From assembly GCA_029239935.1 (NCBI GenBank), contig JARBTY010000003.1, forward strand, positions 1-64,000: a stretch of 64,000 bases of DNA, written 5' to 3'. Made by a program: the position numbers and the translations under genes. How positions within the stretch are numbered: position 1 is the stretch's first letter; the number at the start of each line of letters is the position of its first letter. Origin of the DNA: Clostridia bacterium. Lineage in GTDB: Bacteria > Bacillota_A > Clostridia > Lachnospirales > Cellulosilyticaceae. Of the stretch, positions 7,163-17,854 are shown in pieces. The notes under the pieces are model-generated. The model was not told where the DNA came from. It saw only the letters and a list, made by a program, of their open reading frames with translations, and searched no databases.

Positions 7163-7198
7163 TTATTTAAAAGTCCATATCTATGGACTTTTAAATAA
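7163..7198. terminator. bidirectional terminator between HPr-like gene and thiI
   Basis: A perfect 17-bp stem (7163-7179 with 7182-7198) and a 2-base nominal loop, with A/T-rich outer stem giving U-tracts both ways. It ends the plus-strand HPr-like gene and overlaps the thiI stop codon (7191-7193) on the other strand. Confidence 0.85.
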
Positions 7199-8375
7199 TT
7201 TGAACAATTTCCATTTCACCTATGGCTGTTTCAATCATTTCTTCTATCTCATCTGACAAAATCTCTTCTGAACGTTTAATGATATCTAGCCTTGGCTTAA
7301 TTTCAGGATTTTTTGGTACAAAAACCGTACAACAATCCTCATAGGGCAAAATGGATGTTTCATAAGTATCAATCTTTTTAGAAATTTGAATAATTTCTTC
7401 TTTATCAAATCCAATCAATGGCCTAAATACTGGCATTTCTACAACACTATCCGTAACAACTAAACTTTGCATGGTTTGGCTGGCTACTTGGCCAATACTT
7501 TCTCCGGTAATAAGCGCCATACTCCCATTCATAACAGCAATTTTTTCAGCAACTCTCATCATAATTCTTCTCATAATCAAAGTCAGCTGTCCATGGGGGC
7601 ATTTTTCATAAATAGCCATTTGTATCGTTGTAAATGGCACCACATGTACTTTCATGCCTCCTGTATACTGAGCTATTTTTTTACCTAAGTCAATGACTTT
7701 TTCTCTAGCTCTTTCACTGGTGTAAGGTGGACTGTGGAAATAAACAGCATCAATTTCAACACCACGTTTAGCTGTCATCCATCCTGCAACTGGACTGTCT
7801 ATGCCGCCGGATAAAAGAAGTGTCGCCTTGCCATTTGTTCCATAGGGCATACCACCTGCACCTTTATGGGTTACAGAATAGACATAGGTACTACTTCTTA
7901 ATTCTACCATAAGTATTTTATCGGGACGATGGACATCTACTGTGAGTTTTCCAGGAAATGCAGCAAGTACATATTCACCAATCTGAGCGTTGATTTCCAT
8001 TGAGTTAAGCGGAAATCTTTTATCTGCACGTCTTGTCTCTACTTTAAACGTAAAATTCTTATCTAAACACTCTTTTTGCATATGCGCATATACCAGCTCT
8101 TTTACAGCTTCCATTGAAACTTCTTCGTGCTTTAACCCATAAGCAATGCCCACAATACCAAAGATTTTACTCAATTTATCAATAATGGGTTGTTCATCTA
8201 ACAAGCCTTCAGCCAAAGGTTCTACCATAATTCTGCCTTGCTCTTTTTTTACACTGAACATGCCCAAATCATTCAGACTTCTTCTGATGGTATCTACTAG
8301 TTTATTTTCAAATAAATAGCGATTTTTACCTTTGATAGCTATTTCACCATATTTCACTAAAAATACATTTTTCAC
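7191..8375 (-). CDS. thiI: tRNA 4-thiouridine synthase ThiI
   Basis: The 394-residue protein has an N-terminal ferredoxin-like/THUMP region (about 1-165) and the PP-loop SGGIDSP at 189-195, which adenylates U8 of tRNA before thiolation. It lacks the C-terminal rhodanese domain of E. coli ThiI, as is usual in Firmicutes, where a partner cysteine desulfurase supplies sulfur. That partner is directly upstream and overlaps by 4 bases, so the two are translationally coupled. It may also serve thiazole synthesis, but without the rhodanese domain the tRNA role is the safer call. Confidence 0.94.
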   Translation of the reverse strand: MKNVFLVKYGEIAIKGKNRYLFENKLVDTIRRSLNDLGMFSVKKEQGRIMVEPLAEGLLDEQPIIDKLSKIFGIVGIAYGLKHEEVSMEAVKELVYAHMQKECLDKNFTFKVETRRADKRFPLNSMEINAQIGEYVLAAFPGKLTVDVHRPDKILMVELRSSTYVYSVTHKGAGGMPYGTNGKATLLLSGGIDSPVAGWMTAKRGVEIDAVYFHSPPYTSERAREKVIDLGKKIAQYTGGMKVHVVPFTTIQMAIYEKCPHGQLTLIMRRIMMRVAEKIAVMNGSMALITGESIGQVASQTMQSLVVTDSVVEMPVFRPLIGFDKEEIIQISKKIDTYETSILPYEDCCTVFVPKNPEIKPRLDIIKRSEEILSDEIEEMIETAIGEMEIVQII

Positions 8376-9544
8376 TTATGCCTGCCTCCTAATGTATATT
8401 TTCTTAACAACGTCACTTGCTCTTTAAGCTTATCAACTGTCCACGCGATGTCTTCTACCGATGTATCCCTTCCAAAGGAAAATCTTAGCGCATTATCAAG
8501 GTCTTCTTTTTTGTTGCCAATAGCACTTAACACTGTACTCTGTACTTTTTTATTAGAAGAACACGCTGATCCCGATGATACATAGATTCCTTTGGATTCG
8601 AGAGCATGAAGTAATACTTCACTTTTAATATTTTTGAAACCTATATTTAAAATATGTGGTGCCCCTTCGCATTTATCGGGGCCATTGATAAATGTATCCG
8701 ATATGTCCGCTAATACAGCCTCTGCCAAATGCATTTTACATGCTTTATAATGGGCATTAAGCGCTTCCATATTTTGCGCTGCATAGTTACAAGCCTCCGC
8801 TATACCCGCGATGCCCGGCACATTTTCTGTCCCTGCTCTCATCCCTTTTTGCTGCCCACCTCCATAAATCAGTGGATGGATACGTACATCTCTCGTTTTA
8901 TATAATACGCCCATACCCCTTGGTCCATAGAACTTATGAGCACTTATAGACAATAAGTCTATTTTAGATTTTTTAACAGAAATAGGTATTTTCCCAAAGG
9001 ATTGCACCGCGTCTACATGAAAAAAAACATCCTTATTTTTTTGTTTAATCAGCCTGCCTATCCCTTCGATATCCTGAACGGTACCTATCTCATTATTAAC
9101 ATGCATAATACTTACCAATAAGGTCTCTTTGTCAATAGCATTTTCCAAAGCTTCAAGATCTAGCATGCCTTTTTTATCAACTCCAATAATACATAGCTCA
9201 AACCCTTGATTTTCTAGATGTTTAAAGGTCTCTAAAACCGAAGGATGTTCTATAGATGAAGTAATGAGCTTATTCCCACGCCTTTTATAAGCAGTACTTA
9301 CACCTATAATAGCCATATTATTGCTTTCTGTGCCCCCGGATGTATAAATAATCTCATCTGTTAGGCAGCCTAACATTTTTGATAATCTATCATTGGCATC
9401 TTTAAGGATAGTTTCTGCCTCAACTCCTTTTTTATGCAAAGAAGAAGGATTTCCATATGTATTTATCATACTTTCTGCAACAGCTCTGGCAACTTCATTT
9501 AGCGGCTTAGTTGTTGCTGCATAATCTAAATAAATTTCTTTCAT
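8372..9544 (-). CDS. cysteine desulfurase (NifS/IscS family, ThiI partner)
   Basis: The 390-residue PLP enzyme has the cofactor lysine K204 (SAHKFYGPRG), the PLP-stacking H100 and the persulfide-forming C328 in SSGSACSS, the layout of group I desulfurases. It takes sulfur from cysteine and hands it to an acceptor. Its stop overlaps the start of thiI, matching the NifZ-ThiI pair of Bacillus, so tRNA thiolation is the likely job; Fe-S assembly cannot be excluded since no isc or suf genes are nearby. It follows a terminator after cheY and no clear promoter was found in the 61-base gap. Confidence 0.9.
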   Translation of the reverse strand: MKEIYLDYAATTKPLNEVARAVAESMINTYGNPSSLHKKGVEAETILKDANDRLSKMLGCLTDEIIYTSGGTESNNMAIIGVSTAYKRRGNKLITSSIEHPSVLETFKHLENQGFELCIIGVDKKGMLDLEALENAIDKETLLVSIMHVNNEIGTVQDIEGIGRLIKQKNKDVFFHVDAVQSFGKIPISVKKSKIDLLSISAHKFYGPRGMGVLYKTRDVRIHPLIYGGGQQKGMRAGTENVPGIAGIAEACNYAAQNMEALNAHYKACKMHLAEAVLADISDTFINGPDKCEGAPHILNIGFKNIKSEVLLHALESKGIYVSSGSACSSNKKVQSTVLSAIGNKKEDLDNALRFSFGRDTSVEDIAWTVDKLKEQVTLLRKYTLGGRHK

Positions 9545-9576
9545 GAACTACTCCTCTTTCATCTATATATTCACAT

Positions 9577-9607
9577 AAAAAATGAGGGCCTATTCCCCTC
9601 ATTTTTT
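9577..9607 (-). terminator. terminator after cheY
   Basis: A perfect 12-bp stem (9577-9588 with 9596-9607) whose outer six A:T pairs provide the U-tract. It overlaps the cheY stop codon and separates cheY from the desulfurase gene. Confidence 0.85.
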
Positions 9608-9974
9608 ATCTATTCATGACATTATAAATAGCTTGTAAAACACGAGTTTTTTCGAAGGGTTTGACTATAAAGTCACGAGCCCCTCTTTTAATAGCCTCTA
9701 CAACTTTAGAATGTTGTCCCATTGCTGAGCACATGATAATTTTCGTATCAGGACTCACCTGTAATATTTTTTCTATTGCTTCAATGCCGTCCATCTCAGG
9801 CATAGTGATATCTAATGTAACAACATCGGGTTTTAATTGCTCTGCCATTTCTATAGCTTGAAGACCGTTTCCAGCTTCACCTACTACATTAAAGCCTGCT
9901 TCAGTCAACATTTTTTTAAGTACAGTTCTCATAAAGATCGCATCATCTACTACTAGAAAGGTTACATCATCCAT
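9606..9974 (-). CDS. single-domain CheY-like response regulator
   Basis: A receiver domain only, 122 residues from the ATG at 9974 (a TTG at 9980 would overlap the rsmE stop by 4 bases). It has the acidic pair in VVDD, the phospho-acceptor D55 (TLDITMPEMDG), the switch Ser/Thr region and the conserved lysine in VKPF. The closest look-alikes are the stand-alone CheY proteins of chemotaxis. No chemotaxis, flagellar or kinase gene is near; instead it is the last gene of the prmA-rsmE group. Its partner kinase is unknown. Confidence 0.9.
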   Translation of the reverse strand: MDDVTFLVVDDAIFMRTVLKKMLTEAGFNVVGEAGNGLQAIEMAEQLKPDVVTLDITMPEMDGIEAIEKILQVSPDTKIIMCSAMGQHSKVVEAIKRGARDFIVKPFEKTRVLQAIYNVMNR

Positions 9975-9976
9975 CG

Positions 9977-10717
9977 TCAAAGATCACCCATTTCATACAT
10001 AATATTCGCAAGAACAACTAATCCTGCGGTTTCACTCCTCAAAATTCTTTTGCCTAGTGTAATAGATAAAACATTTTCTTTTTTTGCAAGTGCAATTTCT
10101 TCTTCTGTAAATCCACCTTCTGGGCCAATAAAGATACCGATTGACTGATAATGAGCTGTTTGCAAAAAGGTTTTGATGTGATTATATTGTTCATTTTCAA
10201 AAGGTATACATGTGGCTTCTAAGTTGTCCTTTGCAAATAATAAGGCCTCTTTAAATAAAATAGGCTCAGAGATTTGAGGGACAATACCTCTTTTGCTTTG
10301 TTTTGCTGCACTTTCAGCTATCTTTTGCCATCTATCTAATTTATTTTCCATTTTTTTAGTCGATTCAATCTTAACAATACATCTTTCAGTAATGATAGGA
10401 ATAATTTGAGTTACACCAATCTCTATACTTTTTTGAATAACAAACTCCATTTTTTCACCTTTTATCAAAGATTGAAATAGAATTGTCTGAACTAAAGGTT
10501 CTGTTTCACACGGTATAATTTCTAGTATTTTAGCATAAACCGTATGTGAATCCATCTTATTTATTATACACTTGTAGTCCTTACCTTGTCTATCGTTAAT
10601 TATAATTTCTTTGTTTTCATGTAATCGTAGGACATTTTTGATATGATTGAAATCTGTGCCTGTGATGCCTATATGATCTTCTTGAATAGCGTTCTTATCA
10701 ACAAAAAATTTTGCCAT
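9977..10717 (-). CDS. rsmE: 16S rRNA m3U1498 methyltransferase RsmE
   Basis: The 246-residue SPOUT-fold methyltransferase has an N-terminal PUA-like domain and the knotted C-terminal domain with GPEGGF and the final loop near LRSETA. It methylates N3 of U1498 in 16S rRNA using SAM. It follows prmA by 16 bases, the usual Firmicutes order after dnaJ, and its end abuts the CheY-like gene. Confidence 0.94.
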   Translation of the reverse strand: MAKFFVDKNAIQEDHIGITGTDFNHIKNVLRLHENKEIIINDRQGKDYKCIINKMDSHTVYAKILEIIPCETEPLVQTILFQSLIKGEKMEFVIQKSIEIGVTQIIPIITERCIVKIESTKKMENKLDRWQKIAESAAKQSKRGIVPQISEPILFKEALLFAKDNLEATCIPFENEQYNHIKTFLQTAHYQSIGIFIGPEGGFTEEEIALAKKENVLSITLGKRILRSETAGLVVLANIMYEMGDL

Positions 10718-10733
10718 TGCTCATTTCCTTTTC

Positions 10734-11717
10734 TTAAATAATTGAGTGTTTGAGACGCGCTGTGATTGCAACCCAGTCATTTTTCTCTGTTGTATCAAGT
10801 ATAAGAAATCCACTTTCTTCAAGTCCTTGTCTAACCTCATCAGCTCTTTCTCCTATAATACCTGATGCAATCAGGATACCATCATCTTTCATACACTCAT
10901 TTAAAATATCTTTCATCATTAAAATAACATCCGCTACAATATTTGCAACGACAACATCATATTTTTGTGCTGTAATTTCATGAGCTAGTGTGTCATTTTC
11001 CATGACGTTACCACAATAAGTTTTAAAAACTTTTTGATCTATAGCATTTTGTTTGAAATTTATTTCTGCGATATTTACAGAATTTTCATCAATATCAACA
11101 GCTGTAACTGCTTTAGAACCTAACAGAACTGCTGCTATAGAAAGAATCCCACTGCCACACCCCATATCCAGTACGGCACACTGAGGTGTAATATATTTTT
11201 CTAACTGTTCGATACAAAGCTGAGTTGTGTAATGCTGGCCTGTACCAAAACTAGAGCTTGGATCTATTTCTAATATCATACGATTTGTGGGTACTGTGTA
11301 TGTTTCCCAAGTCGGTTTAATAACAAATTTTTCGCCTACTTCAAAGGGTTTAAAATATTTTTTCCAATTATTCGCCCAGTCTTCTTCATTCACACTACCA
11401 AGCTCTATCGTTAACTTGCCATATTCACCTAACAAATCTGAAGCCTTAAGACGTTCAACTGTATTTTTAAACTCTATTAAAGTTTCATTCCCTTGTGCAT
11501 TATCAGCTAAATAAACTTTTATGCTTGTTTCGATATCTTTCAGTTTTTCAACTTCTTCATCCATATAATCCCATGTGGTGCCTTCTTCTTTTAAAAATTC
11601 ATTAAAATCATCAGGGTCTTGTATCACAAAACCCGTAACACCTAATTGCAGTAAAATACCAGTAATAACTTCAAGACCTTGTTTGGATGTATAGATCAGT
11701 ACTTCTAACCAATTCAT
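10734..11717 (-). CDS. prmA: ribosomal protein L11 methyltransferase PrmA
   Basis: The 327-residue class I SAM methyltransferase has the motif I DMGCGSGILSIAA and the PrmA-type FGTGQHYTT just before it. It trimethylates ribosomal protein L11. The N-terminal half is the substrate-recognition domain typical of PrmA. It lies between dnaJ and rsmE, though a strong hairpin (11817-11859) after dnaJ suggests it is not simply part of the heat-shock transcript. Confidence 0.93.
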   Translation of the reverse strand: MNWLEVLIYTSKQGLEVITGILLQLGVTGFVIQDPDDFNEFLKEEGTTWDYMDEEVEKLKDIETSIKVYLADNAQGNETLIEFKNTVERLKASDLLGEYGKLTIELGSVNEEDWANNWKKYFKPFEVGEKFVIKPTWETYTVPTNRMILEIDPSSSFGTGQHYTTQLCIEQLEKYITPQCAVLDMGCGSGILSIAAVLLGSKAVTAVDIDENSVNIAEINFKQNAIDQKVFKTYCGNVMENDTLAHEITAQKYDVVVANIVADVILMMKDILNECMKDDGILIASGIIGERADEVRQGLEESGFLILDTTEKNDWVAITARLKHSII

Positions 11718-11816
11718 TATTTCATCTCCATTGTATTAAGCTATTTAAATTATAAATTAATGTTGTCTTTTATTCAAGTATGATTGTAACTGACGAAAAC
11801 TAATTGTTTTTAGCTG

Positions 11817-11859
11817 AAAAACTTCCTTTTGAAAAAAATGACTTCAAAAGGAAGTTTTT
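11817..11859 (-). terminator. terminator of the hrcA-grpE-dnaK-dnaJ operon
   Basis: A perfect 17-bp stem (11817-11833 with 11843-11859) with a 9-base loop and U-rich outer end, 13 bases after the dnaJ stop codon. Confidence 0.88.
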
Positions 11860-11871
11860 ATTTGAATTATT

Positions 11872-13002
11872 TTATTTTTTTTTGAATATGTTTTGCCAAC
11901 CTTTTTTAGACTCTTCTGTCTGATCGCCTGTTTCTATTTCAAATTCTCTTAAAATATTTTTTTGCTTTTCAGTAAGTTCTTTCGGTACCACAATATATAC
12001 TTCTACGTACTGATCCCCACGGTATTTTTTATTACGAATATTAGGGATCCCTTTACCTTGAAGCCTAAAAGTCGTAGAGGTCTGTGTCCCTGCCTGGATT
12101 GTAAATTTGACATTACCATCTAAAGTCGGAATAGAAAGTTCTGCGCCTAATGCTGCCTGCATAAAACTTATAGGCATACGCATGTAAACATCATTATCTC
12201 TTCGTTCTAATACTTGATGAGGTTTGATAGAAATTGTAACAAGCAAATCCCCATTAGGTGCTCCTACTTCTCCTACTTCTCCTTTTCCAGAAACCCTCAA
12301 GGTCTGGCCGTGGTCAATACCAGCTGGTATACTTATTGTTACTTTTTTATTCACTCTTACTTTTCCTTGTCCATGACATTTTACACAAGGTTCTTTGATT
12401 ATTTTTCCTTGTCCATGACACGCATCACATGTCTGAACACTTTGCATAGCGCCCAAAATAGTTCTCTGCGTAACACGTATTTGTCCTGTACCGCCACACT
12501 TGCCGCAAGTTGCAGCACTTGTACCAGGTTTTGCTTTGCTGCCGTGACAAGTACTGCAAGTTTCAGACGTATTGACTGAAAGTTCCTTTTCACATCCAAA
12601 AGCAGCTTCTTCAAAAGTCACTTGAATGGTTTGTCTGATGTCCGCACCTGGCATAGGCCCTTGTGGTCTTCTGCGTCCACCGCCGCCAAATATGTCGCCA
12701 AATACACTTCCGAATATATCATTCATATCAAAATCTGTATCAAAACCGCCTGAGAAACCGCCGCCACCGCCAGCCTGATCAAAGGCACTATGTCCGTATC
12801 TATCGTAAGCAGCTCGTTTTTGTTCATCACTTAATATCTCATAAGCTTCTGATGTTTCTTTAAATTTGGCCTCTGCTTCTTTATTATCTGGATTAGCATC
12901 TGGATGATATTGTTTAGCTAGCTTTCTATAGGCCTTTTTTATTTCTGCATCCTGCGCTCCTCTAGCTACGCCCAGAACCTCATAATAGTCTCTTTTTTCC
13001 AC
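11872..13002 (-). CDS. dnaJ: molecular chaperone DnaJ (Hsp40)
   Basis: A complete type I DnaJ: J domain with HPD at about 33-35, Gly/Phe-rich linker, four CxxCxGxG zinc repeats and the C-terminal substrate-binding domain. It stimulates DnaK ATPase and delivers unfolded proteins. I chose the GTG at 13002 ([11 protein letters not shown], matching the family N-terminus, with GGTGG eight bases before it) over a GTG five codons earlier. It ends the heat-shock operon. Confidence 0.94.
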   Translation of the reverse strand: MEKRDYYEVLGVARGAQDAEIKKAYRKLAKQYHPDANPDNKEAEAKFKETSEAYEILSDEQKRAAYDRYGHSAFDQAGGGGGFSGGFDTDFDMNDIFGSVFGDIFGGGGRRRPQGPMPGADIRQTIQVTFEEAAFGCEKELSVNTSETCSTCHGSKAKPGTSAATCGKCGGTGQIRVTQRTILGAMQSVQTCDACHGQGKIIKEPCVKCHGQGKVRVNKKVTISIPAGIDHGQTLRVSGKGEVGEVGAPNGDLLVTISIKPHQVLERRDNDVYMRMPISFMQAALGAELSIPTLDGNVKFTIQAGTQTSTTFRLQGKGIPNIRNKKYRGDQYVEVYIVVPKELTEKQKNILREFEIETGDQTEESKKGWQNIFKKK

Positions 13003-13095
13003 GTTTTTCACCACCACTATTTGATATTTTTAAAGTCTCATTTTTACATATTACTACATTCCTAAGCATTTTACAAAGAGATTAACACAGAAACA

Positions 13096-13118
13096 GTCAA
13101 AGAGTACTGCTCTTTGAC
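13096..13118 (-). terminator. weak hairpin between dnaK and dnaJ
   Basis: A 9-bp stem (GTCAAAGAG 13096-13104 with CTCTTTGAC 13110-13118) follows dnaK but has only a weak U-rich tail. It may act as an attenuator or processing site setting the DnaK:DnaJ ratio rather than a full terminator. Confidence 0.45.
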
Positions 13119-13132
13119 CGTTTTCTGCATTA

Positions 13133-14974
<1,842 letters not shown>

Positions 14975-14991
14975 TTATTCCTCCTGACTAT

Positions 14992-15546
14992 TTAATTGGC
15001 TACTTTAACCATACTATGTCTAATAACTTTTTCTTTATATAAATACCCTTTTTGAAGTTCTTCTACAACGATATTTTCCTCATAAGCTTCATCCTCTATG
15101 TGCAAAATAGCATTGTGAAGATTTGGGTCAAATACTTTATCTTTTGCATCTATAGGTACAACATTTAAATGCTCAAGTAAACCTGTAAACTGCTTGTAAA
15201 TCATTGTAACCCCTTCATAGAAAGCTTTGTCCGCTGACTCTACCTTAAGTGCTCTTTCAAAGTTGTCTATAATTGGAAGTAATTCTGTCACTGTATTACC
15301 TACTGCGTAGTCGTAAGCATCTGTCTTTTCTTTTTGACTGCGTTTTCTATAATTATCAAATTCAGCCATCAATCTTTGCAGTCTATCCAAATATTCACTG
15401 GCTTTATCAGCTTGATTAGGTTCAGATTCAGGTGCAGCGCTTTCCTCTATTACCTCTTCTTCGGTCGTTGGGTCAGCTTCCTGCTCGCTGAGATCATCAT
15501 TAAAGATGTCTTGTTCTAAATCTGTCGTACTTTTTACTTCTTCCAT
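14992..15546 (-). CDS. grpE: nucleotide exchange factor GrpE
   Basis: The 184-residue protein has a low-complexity acidic N-terminus, a long coiled-coil helix (about 50-110, ending in the FDNYRKRS signature) and the C-terminal beta domain with GYLYKEKVIRHSMVKV. It releases ADP from DnaK. It lies 20 bases before dnaK and 18 after hrcA in the heat-shock operon. Confidence 0.95.
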   Translation of the reverse strand: MEEVKSTTDLEQDIFNDDLSEQEADPTTEEEVIEESAAPESEPNQADKASEYLDRLQRLMAEFDNYRKRSQKEKTDAYDYAVGNTVTELLPIIDNFERALKVESADKAFYEGVTMIYKQFTGLLEHLNVVPIDAKDKVFDPNLHNAILHIEDEAYEENIVVEELQKGYLYKEKVIRHSMVKVAN

Positions 15547-15564
15547 TTTTTCACCCTTCCTGCG

Positions 15565-16602
15565 TTAAGAATCATTCATTTCATTAAGCATACTTGTAAT
15601 ATGCGTGGTGACATACTCTAAAACAGATACAACTTGACCATAATCCATACGTGTAGGTCCTATAATGCCTATATTTCCTAAAGTATACCCACCTATGATA
15701 TAGCTCGTTGTAATGATACTGCAATCCTTCATCGGTGTAAATATATTTTCTTCACCTATACGAATGGTTGTCTTGTTATTTGGATTATGATCTAAGAGTT
15801 TAACAAGGTGGAGCTTTTCTTCAAAAAGTTTAAATATTTCCCTTGTTTTTTCTTTGTTGTTGAATTCCTGAAAATCAAGAATATTATTGGCTCCTCTTAT
15901 AAAAATATCAGGTAGTTCCTCATGTCCTAAAGTATCATGAATCGCTTGCAGTACATTGACCGCTAAGTCTCCGTACCCCTTCATTTTTTGTTCTATAGAA
16001 GTTTTGATTTTCTCAAGGCTTATTTCATTAAGAGTTGTTCCGCTTAGGGTTTCATTTAAACAGTTAGTGAGCAGCATACATAAATTAAAATCCAGTTCTT
16101 CAGGTGTACGTATAATATGATTCTTGACAATATTACTATCTGTGACAACAACACATACAACACTCTTGTCATCAATTGGAACAATCTGCAGATGCTTAAT
16201 CTTAGGTTGTGTAATAGAGGTCGTAGATGCAATAGTAGCATAATTAGTAAGCATGGCAATAAGCTTTGCTGTTTCTTCCACTAAGGTATCTATTCTATTG
16301 ATTTTTTGTCTAATCATATCTGTAATGATACGCTCAATTTCAGGATTAACATGTTTACGTTCCATCAGGTTATCTACATACAATCTATAGCCTTTATCAG
16401 AAGGTATCCTGCCCGAGGAAGTGTGAGGCTGCATAATAAACCCTAATTCTTCTAGATCAGCCATTTCATTTCTAATCGTGGCTGAACTAACACCTAAATC
16501 ATACTTTTTAGAGATAGTCCTAGAACCAACCGGATCACCCGTTTGTATATAATCACGAATGATAGCCTCAAGTATCCTGATTTTCCTTTCATTCATGTCC
16601 AT
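15565..16602 (-). CDS. hrcA: heat-inducible transcription repressor HrcA
   Basis: The 345-residue protein has an N-terminal winged helix (SSATIRNEMADLEELGF) and the HrcA GAF-like domain. It represses its own operon by binding CIRCE, with activity dependent on GroE. An in-frame GTG at 16638 exists but lies inside the CIRCE element; AGGAAG seven bases before the ATG at 16602 marks the real start (MDMNERKIR). It is the first gene of the operon. Confidence 0.95.
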   Translation of the reverse strand: MDMNERKIRILEAIIRDYIQTGDPVGSRTISKKYDLGVSSATIRNEMADLEELGFIMQPHTSSGRIPSDKGYRLYVDNLMERKHVNPEIERIITDMIRQKINRIDTLVEETAKLIAMLTNYATIASTTSITQPKIKHLQIVPIDDKSVVCVVVTDSNIVKNHIIRTPEELDFNLCMLLTNCLNETLSGTTLNEISLEKIKTSIEQKMKGYGDLAVNVLQAIHDTLGHEELPDIFIRGANNILDFQEFNNKEKTREIFKLFEEKLHLVKLLDHNPNNKTTIRIGEENIFTPMKDCSIITTSYIIGGYTLGNIGIIGPTRMDYGQVVSVLEYVTTHITSMLNEMNDS

Positions 16603-16624
16603 AACATCACTTCCTTTTACTCTG

Positions 16625-16651
16625 TTAGCACTCACCAACTATGAGTGCTAA
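16625..16651 (-). promoter_or_regulatory. CIRCE operator
   Basis: A perfect consensus CIRCE, TTAGCACTC-N9-GAGTGCTAA, between the -10 of the heat-shock promoter and the hrcA start. HrcA bound here blocks transcription of hrcA-grpE-dnaK-dnaJ. Confidence 0.98.
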
Positions 16652-16661
16652 CTATAAAATA

Positions 16662-16690
16662 AAGATATCACTAATTTTTTAATATGTCAA
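16662..16690 (-). promoter_or_regulatory. sigma-A promoter of the heat-shock operon
   Basis: On the minus strand a perfect TTGACA (16685-16690), 17 bases, then TATCTT (16662-16667). CIRCE starts eleven bases downstream of the -10. Confidence 0.88.
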
Positions 16691-16714
16691 TATACTAATC
16701 GATAATTTTTATAA

Positions 16715-17845
16715 TTATAAAAACGAACTAAATACCTCGTTGCAGATATCCATACCATAATCAGATAAACAAATTCTATCTTTATTTTTTACAAGTACGC
16801 CATGTTTTATCCACTTATTTAATTGGCTTTTATAGACATTTAGAAGATCTTCTCTAAAAAGTTCTTTAAAATTTTGAAGACTTACACCTTGAGTCATCCT
16901 AAGTCCTAAAAACATAAATTCTTCGATAGCCATTTTTTGAGTAATGTATTCTTGTTCTTGTTTGAGTAAATTTAAATTTCCATTCATTTCCACATACTTC
17001 TGGATGTCTGTTTCATTATGGTACCTTGTATGATTTAAAAAGGAGTGAGCACCCAATCCTACGCCTATATACTCTTCTCTTTGCCAATATAGTATATTAT
17101 GCTTACAAGTTTTTCCCTCACGGGCCCAGTTAGACAATTCATATTGTTTATATCCCATGGCATTTAGATAGTTCTTTGCATAATGATACATTTCTCTATC
17201 AGTTAGCTCGTCCACCAGTTCGAGCTGTCCTTGATGGTAAAGATCCCAAAATCTAGTTCCCTCTTCTAAAATGAGTCCGTAAACTGACAAATGATCTAAT
17301 TCATACTTTCCTACCTGCTGCAAAGTCTGTTCAAACTCTAAAATCGTTTGGGAGGGGATTGCAAACATCAAGTCGGTATTAATGGCACAGTTTGTCTGTT
17401 GTTTTAAACTGTCAATGCTTTTCTCCCAGTCCTCAAAAGTATGCCTTCGTCCTATTACTTTTAATAATCTATTATGGGTCGACTGCAGTCCTAAACTGAC
17501 CCGGTTAATAGGATAAGTTTTTATCACCTGCAAGATATCCTTACTAATCATCCCTGGATTAGCTTCAATCGTCCATTCAGCATCTGGCTCCAGATGAAAA
17601 CTGTCTGTAACAGCCTCACAGATTGCAGCCAATAAAAGAGGTGGAAGCATCGTTGGCGTACCTCCACCCATAAATACGGATTTAACTGTATAAAGCGAAC
17701 CAAGCACCTTTGCATAATTTTTTATTTCTTTAATCAGAACTTCAGTGTAAACGCCATGAAGCTCTGACTTTGGAAAAGATAAAAAATCACAATAGTGACA
17801 TTTTGAGACACAAAATGGGATATGGATATATAGCCCTATTTTCAT
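16715..17845 (-). CDS. hemW: radical-SAM heme chaperone HemW
   Basis: The 376-residue protein begins with the HemN/HemW pattern MKIGLYIHIPFC and a radical-SAM triad C12/C16/C19. HemW proteins insert heme into target proteins and are often misnamed coproporphyrinogen oxidase; the gene position downstream of lepA and before hrcA is that of HemW. The region's GGGTPT motif binds SAM. It lies nine bases after lepA, so the two are co-transcribed. Confidence 0.88.
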   Translation of the reverse strand: MKIGLYIHIPFCVSKCHYCDFLSFPKSELHGVYTEVLIKEIKNYAKVLGSLYTVKSVFMGGGTPTMLPPLLLAAICEAVTDSFHLEPDAEWTIEANPGMISKDILQVIKTYPINRVSLGLQSTHNRLLKVIGRRHTFEDWEKSIDSLKQQTNCAINTDLMFAIPSQTILEFEQTLQQVGKYELDHLSVYGLILEEGTRFWDLYHQGQLELVDELTDREMYHYAKNYLNAMGYKQYELSNWAREGKTCKHNILYWQREEYIGVGLGAHSFLNHTRYHNETDIQKYVEMNGNLNLLKQEQEYITQKMAIEEFMFLGLRMTQGVSLQNFKELFREDLLNVYKSQLNKWIKHGVLVKNKDRICLSDYGMDICNEVFSSFL

Positions 17846-17854
17846 ATGACGCCT

